A stretch of DNA of 64,000 nucleotides from Trissonchulus latispiculum (Eukaryota; Nematoda; Enoplea; Enoplida; Ironidae), in NCBI GenBank assembly GCA_030248195.1, contig JASAND010030868.1, positions 1 through 64,000 on the forward strand, given 5' to 3'. Below, one piece after another: positions 12,027 to 24,020 of the stretch (position 1 is its first letter; every line of letters starts with the position of its first letter). The notes beneath the pieces were generated by a model that saw nothing but the letters and a program-made list of their open reading frames with translations, searched no databases and had not been told where the DNA came from. The translations under genes and the position numbers were made by a program.

Positions 12027-12366
12027 TTAGGTGGTGATTACTTTTGGGCACAAACTGTTGGTAGACGGATCAAATCAAGATGAAACTTGATGAAACTTTC
12101 CAAACTCAGCTATTTAATAGATGTATTGAATGATGCAACCGATGCCTCAAGAAAAAAATTAGTTTCGCCTGCTAAATATCTGGAAAATAAAATTCCTTCG
12201 AAAATGCAGTAGAATAAGTTCCGATACTTAAACTTAGTTTCGTTGTATTAATTATAAAGAAAAATGTTAAGCTTCACTTTGATATAAAAACGGCTTCTCA
12301 ACTCCGAATAAAGGATGAGTAATAAGGGTTCAAAATTGATGTCTCCTAGAGGAATCACTACCTTAA
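12027..12366. mobile_element. Short TTAA MITE (internally deleted)
   Basis: Left end GGTGGTGATTACTTTTGGG; the right end is its imperfect inverse, ...GGAATCACTACC, followed by TTAA. The right half matches 62990-63247. Only 340 bp against about 1 kb for longer family members. Confidence 0.65.
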
Positions 12367-12710
12367 GTACTAACAGCTAAAACGCAAGCTTTCAAAAGAT
12401 TTCATCTACTATACAAAAAGTGTGTTCAAGACTATTGAGAACAAAAGCAACCATCTATAGAAACAAATTTGCTGCAGCAAGAGTAAGCGCTTACAGTTAT
12501 AACAAAACGCAATAAATGGATTTTGGGTTAAAATAACAATAAACTACTGACGCTGTTTTTGCGTTGAAAAATACTTGACTAGCCCTTGCCCTACCCTTAT
12601 CCGAGAATGGCTTAAAACCACTCCATTTCTTGTAGTGTCGTATCGCTACATCGAAGGTGCTCAAGGATGAGAAGTTTAGGGTATCAGTTTCTACTATTAT
12701 GCTTAATGTT

Positions 12711-12800
12711 TCGAATCCCCAATGCCATAACGCCTTTTCAAATCTACTTGAGCAAGGAACTAAGCCGTGAGAGCCTAAACCAGGCTAGCTACGGCTATTG
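12711..12800 (+). repeat. Fragment of the 40.8-kb SINE family
   Basis: Matches the B box and following body of the SINE at 40800 (CGAATCCCC..TGCCA, then CTTGAGCAAGGAACTAAGC). Degenerate, with the tRNA head poorly preserved. Confidence 0.5.
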
Positions 12801-13363
12801 AATGGTACTACGGCATCATTTTTGTCGGAATTAATGTCCCTCATATTTGGTTGTCGAAGCAACCTTCGGGCTGTTCCGTCGCAAATCATCATATAATCAT
12901 CAGCACTTTTAGTGTTCTTGATTCCTGAGAATCAACCAATCTTCTTCTTCCTAGTGTTTGCCGCCGGCTGAGCTAAGTTATATCCGGCCTGCTTTCCCCT
13001 AACCATCCTTAAGGTGCATTCATAGAGAACGAACGCATAGAGACGCGCGTCGACTCCTCAGATTGCAACATGCCGTTTTAACCGCTAAAAATCAGTTGTA
13101 ACGAATTCCTGCTCACGAACGCATGCAGATTCTTATGTACGCGCGTATGCTTGCGACAGCAACTATGAATGCACTTTAAGTCTAACTTAACTAACTCTAA
13201 GAAATCCATTCTTAAATTAAACAACATCTGTTTTATCGGCTACTCCTTATTCTGATTTATTCAAAATTAGCAAAACCGGTTGAGCCCACCAGCTGACCTC
13301 GCAGATGGATTGCATTTCTGGATTGCACATTATGGATTGCACATTATAACCAGCCAGGCAAAT

Positions 13364-14068
13364 TGTAGCGGGACTAGTAACGTAACCTGCTTACTAAAAC
13401 CGTTACCACACCCGTATGCGGCGAATATGGACACCGTGGCACAAATAGATAACTCACAGACCACAGGAGACGGTCGGAACAGCCTCGCCAGACAAAAGAA
13501 TACAGTGATGACTGATGACCTACCCTATGAGATGAGATAACTCTACCCTCTCACTCAAATTCGAACAGGGTACTACCTACCTTGACAGGAGCTCAGACTA
13601 GATACGAGCCTAATTACACATACTAACAACAATTTATGCAATGAAGAAGAAGAGAAACAAGTATTATTATTATAACATAATATAACTTACATGGGCAGAG
13701 CCCTCACTCAGACACACAAACAAACAAAGGTGACCTACAGCTACAGCAAACAGTTGGCGAAGCCAACGTAACAGGAATTACTTGTGCTCTTGAGAGAGAA
13801 GGGAACAAAAATATACTACACAGAGAAATGGGGGGAATAAATAAATTGAACCCACCCAAAAGCGCCCCCTTGTGAGAAAATTTCACAAATCACGTAGCTC
13901 CCAAAGGGAGAACCCACCCAGTCCCATACGGACACGTCGGGGAGCCACGTGAATTGTTGAAAGTTTCCCCAGCCCACGATGATGTTATGACAAGTCTGAC
14001 TGGTACCTTGGGTAGCTACAACCGCCAGCAACATAAAGGTTAACCGTGCGTCACCTAAATCCATTACA
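13364..14068 (-). repeat. Solo LTR of the Gypsy-type family
   Basis: Reverse-complement relative of 2989-3759, 705 bp, with ends TGTAGCGGG and CCATTACA on the plus strand. It is flanked by AAAT at 13360-13363 and 14069-14072, a 4-bp target duplication as Gypsy integrases make. The internal region is gone, so it formed by LTR-LTR recombination. It ends 60 bp before the gene D start codon. Confidence 0.85.
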
Positions 14069-14127
14069 AAATCAATTGTTAAAATGCAATTGATTTTTTC
14101 TTGTTATAGCGCAAGCTCAAGACTGCA

Positions 14128-14338
14128 ATGAATTGTAAAGAAATCACTGCCTTAATCTTGTTTGCATTGCTTGCAACAACTGAAATGGTGAGAACTGACA
14201 ATGCTGATGTGAAAACCATGATCGGTTTAAATACAGACTGCGTTAATACTGTCACTGATTTGGCCAAACACGATCCTGGGGTTGGATCGTGCCGCAAAAA
14301 AGTCAAGTCTACGTGCGTACGATTTAGCAAATCTAAAG
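14128..14338 (+). CDS. Gene D exon 1, signal peptide and cysteine module
   Basis: 211 nt; the donor is AAAG|GTAATG, phase 1. A hydrophobic leader is followed by a DC-x-x-x-x-x-x-L-x-K-x-D...C...C pattern. Gene C exon 1 has exactly the same length, phase and pattern. Confidence 0.8.
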
Positions 14339-17300
14339 GTAATGTTTTGAAGTAAAGTTTTATTTGTTCTTACACCAAAAAAGATAACGTCTCATATCTA
14401 AGGGAGATCGCAAAACTCAAAGGCTTCCAACAGCTCTCGATTGGTCTAGACAATTGAAAACAGAACAAAACTAGCAACATCACAGAAGCTGTGTACAACA
14501 TTCAACGCACAAGTGTAAACTAGGTTTAATCTAGGTTTAAGCAAGGCAATTTGCAAATTGCCCAATGCGAATTGCGGAATTGCAAATTTTGTGTTAGGTT
14601 ATTGTATCTCTTAACGCACTTGTATGTTGTCTATAGGTCTATAGCAGATTTACTAGATAGACCTATATCTCTATCAATATCTGACGAAAATATTAGAATG
14701 TAGGCATAGCATTCGGGCAAGTTTCCCGCAACGTCCCTCAAAGTTAAAGCCTAAGCTGCAGACCATAACACTCATCTTCCAAAGGTTTCTTGGAATTGAA
14801 ATCGGACTATACCGTATTTTGTTAAGGATACTTACATAGGTAGGACCATCCCCATCAATGCATAAACACTACTGATTCTTTAATACGTTCTTCAGTGTTG
14901 GCAAAAGCATAATTTTCTACAAAACTGTCACTGTTGAAAATAAAATAATTTGACTGTTGATGCAAGTAATGACTCTGTGACTGAATGAGTCAAGTGCATT
15001 GGATAAAGCCAGTTAAAAATAAAACTCAGGGCACGTTGAAAACTTTGTTGTAGAAGTATTGTTAAAAGTTCAGTTTATTTGTTTTCATTGCTTTGCATAG
15101 CCTCAAACTCATTTTGTGCGAATAGGGCTTCTGCCTTTACAAACACAATTCAATCGCTTGCTGTTATTTCAGAGGTGGCACTGAAGTCAGCACTGGGAAC
15201 ACTAACAAAATGGGCTCAGTTTGTTGTCTCAGTCCATCGATATGCGAGCATTTCCCCGGATCGAAAGGATATCATAGTCCAACGTCTTTGCGAAATTGGA
15301 AGTTTGATCCACTTCAATTTAACGGACACTGAGAGAGCGCAAGGGCCTATACCAGACATTCTGGAGGCCATAGAAGCAAATCATTTTACGGCTGACATTC
15401 CTGCATGGGGTGCGGAGCGCATGCTCAAAATGTCCAATATAGTGATTAAAACCGGCGGTGCTTTGCGTCCCATATCAAACTATATCCTGGGAAGGACCAA
15501 GCCATGGCTAACGAGCCGACAGGTCCATATAGCCGGTACGAAGGCTCAGATCATAGGCGGGATTGCAGCTCTAGTACTGGAAATTGGACTGGAAGTTGGA
15601 TATCATTTCACGTCCGACTCCAGTACCGTAGAAATTGCCAAAGATCCTCTGGCAGAGATCACGGCTGCCTACGGAAAACTGTTGTCACAGTCCAATATAG
15701 CCAGAAACTGGAAGGCAGTATTTCAACTGATACTGCGACTGGAAATGTATGGTCTCACAGCCTCCACCCTTCTAACTGATAAGGCCACCATAACTGACGA
15801 AGAAATCTATGAGCGATGTTTTGTTTCCTACAGTTTATGGACGGAAGCCACCAAGCTGGAAGGGCTGATAGGAAATTTCGTTGCCACAGTTAAATCACTA
15901 AGAGAAGGTGAGTGTGGTGTAGCTTTATAGAGCTGTTCAGTTCAGTTAAGGGCAGAACGCTAGCATTGACTTGTATTGCCAGCCAAAAGGAGAACAAAAG
16001 TAATCCAAATTTAGTGATTACAGTATACGTAAGATAGATACATTCAAAGAACATATCGAAGTGCATTACACATTCAATTTTTGGCTAACAGCAGCCAGGA
16101 TGTAACGATTTTAATTACTGTCACCCTTGCTCTGGTGTGAAATCTTAAATTTGCGATTCAGTTTTTGCAAGACGAAACTGAAGTGCAATATATAATTTCT
16201 TGCTGGAGGCTATTCCAATATCTCACTACTCCTCACTAAAGAAATACTTTCTTATCCCTGAATTAACATGACTAGCTACTATCTTACAGTTATGTCCTCT
16301 CGTTACATCAGCTTCTCTTCAATTAAAAAATTTCTTAGGATTCAAGCCCGCGATTCCGTTAATAATTTTAAATGCCATAACTATAAGTCTTTGTTATATA
16401 CATTGCATACTTAACTTGAATAATAAACTCTCCACAAAATTCACTTTTGGCCCAGTTTAAGTTTGCTAGACTATAGATCTTTCTGAATACGCCGTGTTTC
16501 CAGTGTTGGCAAATTTAGTTTTCCCAAACGTTCAAGATCCTTCAGTAAACGTTGTGTTATGTCGTGTGTTTAGCAGAAGAATACGCACAGCAGCTGTTTA
16601 TGTTCGCAAGAATTGTTGTACTGGTTCACCTACAATATACCGCTGAAGCTTTGCGCTACTGTGGAGCACAGAGTAGTGAAATTCAAAAGACATGCGACCG
16701 ACGTAGAGAGCAGGATCCACAATTTAACTGTACAGGCGTGCAGTTTACTACAAAGTGCATGCTAAAGAGTGACGCAATGGTTAATCTGATGGAAGAGGAA
16801 ATGAAAATTGTTGATGTATTCCTTCAGCCAACCTTTGAACAAGTTCTGCCAACGGTAGCATTGTTCAGCCGCTACACTAGAGAGGAACTGAGGAATTCTC
16901 TTCTGGCCAATACGTTTCTGAATTTTACGGTAAGTTTTCAACACTTCAACTGCTTGCAGAATAAACAAGACAACACAATGCGCAAGAGTGTATTGCACTA
17001 TGGAAACATTACATTTGTCTTATATTAGCCACACATCTTCATGCTAACGACTGAACCCTTGCCGCAAATTGAGTCATAGTGAATCAACGAAATTTGTTTT
17101 AATTTATAAGATTTAGAGGTCGACGTCGTCGTTCACATTCAAAGTTCAGCGTATGGGGTTGAAACTGAATTAAACTTTTAATTCGGAGTGCAACATTTTC
17201 AAAGTTTTGAACGGCTATTCACGTATACAGTTGCACTGTTCTGTTAAGACTACACCTGAGCAGATGACGAATGTCAATTGACCACACTCATTGATACATT

Positions 17301-20300
17301 CATTGAACCAAACAGCCAGCATAATCTTTCAAGTATTTATAATGGATATCTAAAAAACTATGAGAAGCTCAGGTTCTCGGTAGCGCGACCAGCCGTTTGG
17401 TTTTCTAATTTTCCAAGTGGACTTTTCAAAACCAAAATTTGACTTGACTTGTTGGATTTGATGTACCTTGTTTCTGTATTGTTATTTCTTTGGAACAATT
17501 AATTTTAATTTTACAAATTTTAAGAACATTCAGTTAAGCCGCTAAACTGACCAAAAGTAGCATGTTTAAGCTAAGCTCATCCTGGCTAAGGTTAGCATAT
17601 TGCCAGAGTTTAGAGTAGACGCTTATATCATTGGCCCTGATGTGAACACTAAGATTCCAAGTGCTAACGTATGAAGCTTAATGATTATAAGACTGATTAA
17701 ATTAACAGAATGAATTAAATAAATAAATTAAATTTGAGCTGAATTAAATTGCAATTGATGGTTCAAAGCTAGGCAAACGGCCATCAAGTCAAAAAAGTCA
17801 AGACTCGTTACGTCACGTCAAGTTAAAGTCAACTCAAAGCAAGCGAGAGCATTTACAGCAGAAGTCACAATGCTCCGCCCACATAAGAATTTGACGAATC
17901 AGAGTCGTAACAGTTGCGACTTAAGTTCCCTCTTTTTTAAGTTCCCGTTTTTGCTAAAGTTTTGTGAAACTACAGATGAGTGCTTAGAATAATGAAAAGT
18001 AGTTTAAGAAATGAAAGCATTTAAAACAAGTTTTATGATTCTACTGTTAATTTAAGATCAAAAACGTTTCGAGAAAAATCTGTTAAACCCAAAGTGTGAC
18101 TTCTTAAAATTTAATTTTCAAAATTTGAAGCTTTTATTTCAATTTCAATTTATTTCTGACAACGAAAGTAATCCTAATATCATCAGCATAGCCGTTTTCC
18201 ATAGTAGTTTTTTCATACACAGACTAAAAATCTTCAAACGAAACAACACTAAGCATACTGCGCAAATTGATTGTGCCTGTTGGTGTAGATTAGTTCAATT
18301 TTGTTTGGCTGAATTTTCAAGTTTTCATGTCAAAGTAGAACGTTAGTGTACTTTGCCTTGAAGGGCTTCAAGACAAAGTCAAGTCTACTCAAAGCTATCC
18401 GTGAATGCTGATTTTGACGTGACTTGTCTTGACTTAAGTTGACTTGACGCGAAACTTGGTGGATGTGAACTAGGCTTAAAAGTATACGATTAGACTACTC
18501 TTTGTTAGGAATACATAAACAACCACATTGTTCTGTTACAGGCTAAACTAGATATGCTCTATGAAAGAATGCCAAATCCGTCGGTTTGCTATTTTATGAA
18601 AACTAACAAAGGATATTTAGTGTCCGATTATGTGGTCAGAGGTTCATGGGCCACCCGAACGGGAATACTTGGAATGCCTTTTGCCTGGGTTGGGCCTAAG
18701 GCTAATTATAGTCAAGCGTTTGACAATGATCTTATTATGTACGTCAGAGCAGCCGTCGAGAAATCTGAGTCACGATCGCTGTTTAAGTTTAAACCGCTAC
18801 CGGGCGGGCCATACTTCAAGATTACAACAAGAACACCTCGCTTGGAGTTTTATAATAATATCATAGTTACCAAAATAAAGACGAAGACATTCCCATCAGC
18901 AATCGCCGAATTAAGAGTCGGTTATATATACACTTCTACTTTCGAGGTTTCACCACAGGTTTGGCATAAGTTTCCATTGGTTGCTGCCTTTACGGCCCAT
19001 ATTGGACGAAGTAAGACACGTTAAAATATGTTTAATGTTAACTGGTAGTTTATTTTGTACTCTGTTGAATAGTTTAATTCCAGATAGTTAAAAACGTTTT
19101 TAGGTACTAAAACCCTTCATTAGCATTACATTAGACTTAGAAATTTAAGTATTCGAACTATGCACAGAGAAGACATTTTACTAGAGACAATAATATCAAG
19201 GTTAGCGGCAAATACAACAAAAAGTGGAAAGGGAGATGCTTTTAATGTGGTGAAATGAGAAAGGCAATAGCATGAAATTGGGTCAAAGCAGAGCATGGAT
19301 TAATATGGAGGTTGGTTTCTGAGACAGTCTATGCCGATCAGTCGAAGTTGAAAAATTTCTAGAATTTGCTAAAAAAATCAACAATTTTGTTAAAAATGCT
19401 GAGGGAGTACACGTTTTTGATTTGATGGTCCAAGCGGGCGTATATATGATATTGCATCGAGAGATCGTGCCCTCAATCAGGCTATCTTTATTTTGACCTC
19501 GTCCAATTCATCCTTTAAGAGAAGTATGAATTTGTACATGCAGAGAATGCGCTGTCCCATATGACCATAAAACGGCTTGCACCAAACTATAACATTTGAG
19601 TAGCAGCCTGTATACACACAATCACAAAGCTCAAGTATTTAGCTTAAGGTGCTGGTATCGCTTTGTGTAAATTCGACCCTAGAAGCTACAATTCTTCATG
19701 AAAGTGAATGAAACTTTCCAAATACATTACTTTCGTGCTTTTTAACATTCTGGCACCAGTCCCGGATTTTTAGGTTTAAAGATAAGAAAGTTTTTGTTTT
19801 TGCCCTTATTCTCTCAGTACATAGCCGCTACAACGGATTGGTTGTTATGTCTGGAAAGAAGGCACCAAAATGAACATTTACTGAATGAACTTTTACAACT
19901 TTTGTGCTAGCTCTAGTGGTTAAGGCAGTATAAGCCAAAAACGATTTTTGGGGTCAAAAAATGGCCATTTTTGAAGAAATCAGTTTTCAAAATTACTGCC
20001 AAATCTTACAGACAATTCGGCTTATTTATACTCAATCGATACACCGTCCAATTGCGCATTTTATTGCGCATCGCTGGAATTCGTTGCTTTAAGCTAGAGA
20101 ATTCGCCGAAAAACAATTTTGGCAAAATTGCGATTATTTTGTTTTGAACACTGATTTCTCAAAAACTGCCCAATGGATTCGCGTGATTTTTGGCTTAATG
20201 AAAATTCGCCCTATTGCGGAGGGACAATTTTCTTGGTTTGAGCAAAAACACCTCCAGTTGTGAAAAAACTGAATAGAAAGTTGCGAAATTTCGTGTCATC

Positions 20301-21680
20301 GCGCATTTGCCGGATTTTCTGAAGTACTGAGACTTGTTGAGCCAAATCCAAAAAATGACTCTCGGCCCACATGTCCTTCATATCATGACACAAGAAAAAA
20401 TTTTGGCCGATTCTACAGTTTTGAGAAATCGATGTTCAATATTTTTTGTCTATATTCAGTCTGTCAGATGTCAGCATGTCGGAAAGCCTTTGCTATTTTT
20501 TGCCAATCTTGCTAGTTTCGTAAGTTCATGTTAATGTACGGATTATACGCTTTAAAACGATGTATAAAGCTTTTTCCAACTCCAAAAATTGCGAGAGTTA
20601 TAGCGTTTCGAAAAATCACCAAAAAGCACTGCACAAAAGGATACCAGCACCTTAACGTATTTGTCAAGCTAATTTTCACATGTCATTTAATGACATATAT
20701 GTGCACCCTTCACACAACCACTTCCTGAGTCAGAGCCAAATCTCCTTGAATCAACATTCTTCAGGCGGAGTACTTCTTGATCCAAGCCACAGTTTTCTTT
20801 GATCCGCTGTGGATTATTCCTGAAAGACAATTTTATTCCTGCTGGAGCAGGAATGTATAAAAAGAAAACTATTATGTTTAGTTCACTTCTAGTCATTTCT
20901 TTTCTCGGATACCCTATCTTCTACACAGGGCTGGGTTATGTGGATTTTTTCAATGCAAATTATGTAAATTAGGTTTAAAACTATTAAGCAGCTACATTGA
21001 CAGCCTGTATGCAGTGCTCTGCTGTCAGCAATCCAAGCAAGCTGTCCAGTGAAAATTCGTTAAAGTATATGTTAATTAGTTAAGTAATTAACTTGATTAA
21101 TCAGTTGATGCCAAATTTCATCGCAAACACTATCTATACACTGATTAAGTAAAGTGAAATAAAAAATAACTTTTCGTAAAGGCATTGATATCGAAAAAGG
21201 ACATTAAATGGAATTAAAGTCAAATCAAATAAAAATACAAATAAAACTAAAAAATAAATTAAATTTAATTATGTTTTAAATGAAAAGGGGCTTGACATTA
21301 GAAAGACTACCTCCAACTTAATAAAAATCAAAAAATACACCCGAAAATGTACACCAGAATCTGAAAATAAAATTCTGTGGGGCATTGTCCAGAGGGGCAA
21401 ATGACCGTGGGGCAGTTGCCCTAGATCGCATTTGATTTATTTAGGCTCAGAGCCATATCACCTAGACGGCGCGGAATTCGTTGTCATTCCTGTTTTTTCG
21501 CCAGGCCAGGAGACCAGATACTATATTGCACAAAAAGATTATCCAGATTTTCCGCTAAGTATTGATGAAGACGCTGGCCCAAACGAAGACAACTTGGCAT
21601 CGTTCTTGACCAAATATGACTCTTCATTAAGCTACGATCAGTCAGTAGAGCTTATACCATCTCATGTTAAGTACTGTTGA
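14128..21680 (+). CDS. Gene D: large secreted protein, helical region with hydrophobic segment, 668 aa
   Basis: Five exons: 14128-14338, 15173-15907, 16574-16929, 18542-19010, 21445-21680. Intron phases are 1, 1, 0, 1, with clean GT-AG sites and a total of 2007 nt that closes exactly. A signal peptide (residues 1 to about 22) and a cysteine module (to 70) are followed by a mostly helical domain (71-315) holding a Gly/Ala hydrophobic stretch near 197-214. The rest is mixed alpha/beta, the last part beta-rich. I do not recognise the family. Gene E at 35226-42344 has the same order and phases for its first three introns, and similar exon-3 starts. By fold pattern it could be a helical pore-forming or carrier protein; this is inference. 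An acceptor stands 18 nt before the ATG, and AATAAA lies just after the stop. Confidence 0.75.
15173..15907 (+). CDS. Gene D exon 2, helical domain
   Basis: 735 nt, acceptor TGTTATTTCAG, donor GAAG|GTGAGT, phase 1 to 1. It codes a long, mainly helical segment with a Gly/Ala/Ile/Val/Leu hydrophobic stretch (IIGGIAALVLEIG) in its middle. The corresponding gene E exon is 684 nt with the same phases and a longer hydrophobic stretch. Confidence 0.8.
16574..16929 (+). CDS. Gene D exon 3
   Basis: 356 nt, phase 1 to 0, donor ACG|GTAAGT. The start is helical and hydrophobic (EEYAQQLFMFARIVVLVHL), like gene E exon 3 (HEYIALRILVTVNLLW). It then holds several cysteines that E lacks. Confidence 0.75.
16930..18541 (+). 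other. Gene D intron 3
   Basis: 1.6 kb intron. From about 17785 to 18460 it holds inverted clusters of TCAAGTCAA / TTGACTTGA motifs, suggesting an old fold-back MITE. No coding signal. Confidence 0.5.
18542..19010 (+). CDS. Gene D exon 4
   Basis: 469 nt, acceptor CTGTTACAG, donor CGAA|GTAAGA, phase 0 to 1. The product looks beta-rich, with alternating hydrophobic residues and aromatic positions. Confidence 0.75.
19644..20655. mobile_element. TTAA MITE, GGTGCTGG subfamily
   Basis: TTAA at both ends, with inverted termini GGTGCTGGTATCGCTTTGTG and its near-perfect inverse (GGTGCTGGTATCCTTTTGTG). 1012 bp with no transposase ORF. Lies in gene D intron 4. The TTAA target fits piggyBac- or Kolobok-type transposases. 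Confidence 0.75.
20830..20992 (+). repeat. Hairpin-led repeat, copy 1
   Basis: Begins with a perfect stem ATTCCTGC..GCAGGAAT (20835-20854), then GTATAAAA, and ends near CTATTAAGCAG. It aligns with the minus strand of 53098-53260. Confidence 0.55.
21445..21680 (+). CDS. Gene D exon 5, C terminus
   Basis: 236 nt from acceptor TTTATTTAG to a TGA stop. It codes a beta-strand-like start, then an acidic tail (DEDAGPNEDN) and a final cysteine. Confidence 0.7.
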
Positions 21681-21693
21681 ATAGGGATAAATG

Positions 21694-21699
21694 AATAAA
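21694..21699 (+). terminator. Polyadenylation signal of gene D
   Basis: AATAAA 14 nt after the stop codon, in an AATAAATAAAATAAA run. Confidence 0.6.
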
Positions 21700-22341
21700 T
21701 AAAATAAACGTTTTTTAATTTCTTGAGTTAGTTTTTCTTTTGTGTAGGCTTAGTTAGAATATGTAGCTTTCAACGTCGAATAGATTAAAGTCTTTTGTTG
21801 TATTAATCTTGAACAGATTTTGATTGCATATCTTCAACTTTGAAGTTTCTGAATAATCAAATACCAACGTAAACTTTTTGTCGTGGTGCTTAGCACTAAT
21901 TATGCACTCATAGAGACCATTTTTGTGCTGCTCTCCGCAGTCCGCAGAGTGGCAGACAAGAGGCGGAGAGACGAAGGTCACGGACAGAAAACATGATCCC
22001 CAAGCAGATCTGACATGCGGTTATTCGTCCTGCTTAGCTACAAGCAAAGGTGGCTGCAGTCACACTCAAGGCATTCGCTATCGTTTAATCCGATAGTCAA
22101 CGCCCCCCGCTCATCAATAGTGACTAGGATGGCTGAATACTAACTCGTACCCACTCGGAGGGTATAGGGTAAAAAATAGTATGTAGACGAAAAGAAGTAG
22201 AAGCAAGAAAGAGGAGGGAAACGGACGGCCGAGTTCTCAGATAGGAAAGATTGGAAAATCTGCCAGTCTGTTGAGCATAAACAGAAATTTGAATTTCTCG
22301 AATTATTGCATCCATCAATGTGTGCGATGGATAAGATGAGA

Positions 22342-22506
22342 TGTATGCAATGGAACTGTCGTGGGATCTTCAACAAGCTTTCTGAGTTACGAAGTATCTT
22401 GGTCAAAGAAAAGACTACTGTTGCGTGTCTACAAGAGACATTCCTAAATCCCAAATACTCCCCCAATTTCCCTGGGTTCACTACCTATCGACCAACGTTA
22501 ACTTAA
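22342..22506 (+). pseudogene. Non-LTR retrotransposon endonuclease fragment
   Basis: The translation has the N-terminal APE-type endonuclease motifs W-N-C-R-G and L-Q-E-T with the spacing of jockey/CR1-like ORF2. It stops after about 55 codons and no RT follows, so it is a remnant. Confidence 0.75.
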
Positions 22507-23814
22507 GACTGTGGCCTTAACTGTAGCTGTACTTGTGACTACTTCAGTGAGCTATGCGATCATTACCAGGTGCATACATAAACATAGGATCGGATCTTGG
22601 GCGGACTTGTCCCTTGAAAATTCTAAGAGGGCTTGTACCTTAAACCAAAATTAAGCATAATAGTAATATGAGATCACAATTTTTCACAACAAAACAAATT
22701 TCGAAGAAATTTAGAAATTTTACTAGTTTTTTTTGGAAAAATTTGGAAAAACGTCCGGCGAAGCCGGAAATTGTTTGGGAATTTTGGTGCGAAAACCTAC
22801 GTTTTCCGGCCATTTCTGCTTATCCTTTGCCCAAGTTTTCCTTACCGCTTGTCCGTGACAGCAGTTGGGCTTGTAGCTTGTCCTTGTAGGTGGCTTTGCC
22901 TCCCCCAATACTCCTCGTGCTATCCTATGATCGGGAGTTTCCTGTTTTCCAGCTATAGGGACAATCAGATTTCAAGTTATAGGCTAACACTTTACCCAGT
23001 CTAGTATTCAATAGAACCCCTCGTGTTAGTTCCAAATTTGAAACTCCATTCATGGAAACTCATTGATCTGCAATTAAGATGTTGTGAAACGGCTAAGTGG
23101 AATCAACCATTGCTTTTAACTATTTTTAGGAAAACGTTTATTTGCTCACTTAACGCTTAGTGATATGACTCAGAGTATACCTTTTTTAGATCTGCGTAAT
23201 TTTGAGTATGCCAAAGTTGCCATTCCATAAGGTCAAATACAAAAACATTCCAATATTTTAATAGGTATTCCCGCAACGTCTTTTGGGGATTTTTTTCAAT
23301 TTCGCCAACTTTGCATACTTTTGCGTTGCAAACACAGGAGTTGCGACGGCTCATTTCTTTATCTGGCAAGAGTAAGTCTTACAACAGAGCATAGCTGACC
23401 AGCACCGTTACATGGCACCATTTTAAAGGACTAAAAGGCACAGACAGAAGATTGCAGAAATTCTTTGGAATCTAATAAATAAGATTTTTAAATAGCTTCA
23501 ATCTTCAAATCATCACAAACTGAAAAGCTTAACTTCCAACCCGGAATTTACTGCCCTTAGTTCGCTGCCCTGCCCTTGTCTGGACCTTTTTAATGGTGTC
23601 GACAAATGCTGGTCAGAATCACTCAGTTTGAAAAGTTTAGTGTAATTTTATTTTTTCATGTTTAGTCTCCGCTACTGCTCTACTTTGAGGTGAAGTCAAC
23701 AACCGTACTTAATAACTTAATCCTAAAGCCGCGCTGAAATCACCCACTTGACAAATAATGAACATGTAAAAACTAGAGAATGCTAGTAACGTCCAAAAAC
23801 GGAGTTGTGTTGTC

Positions 23815-24020
23815 TCAGAGGTTCAAACACTTTAGCTTCTTTCGATCAAAGTTATCAACCTGACAAATGGCATCTTGATTTTCCGTACAAGGCGTAGTTA
23901 TGATACCGTCAAATAAGGGACCGACAGACAGAGCAGCACAGCTGAGGCCACTGTTTTGGTAATCCACCTCTGACATGTTGGCGATGGCGCAGCGCAAGTT
24001 TGTGCCCAGTATATCTCCAT
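23815..24020 (-). CDS. Gene G last exon, end of the CTLD
   Basis: Acceptor ACTTGATTTCAG, entry phase 1, 206 nt to a TGA stop. Four cysteines close to the CTLD C-terminal pattern. Confidence 0.55.

Larger units (their letters stand above)
8466..13363. other. Intergenic stretch between gene A and the solo LTR
   Basis: I see no supportable gene. It contains a tRNA-like SINE head (8626-8702), a short TTAA MITE (12027-12366) and a SINE body fragment (about 12711-12800). The short ORFs here lack splice context, signal sequence or family motifs. Confidence 0.5.
21681..23814. other. Intergenic stretch between genes D and G
   Basis: Apart from the non-LTR endonuclease fragment at 22342-22506, I see no supportable gene or named repeat here. 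Confidence 0.4.

Noticed and set aside
13280..13540. 86-aa plus-strand ORF
   Set aside because: Lies mostly in the solo LTR.
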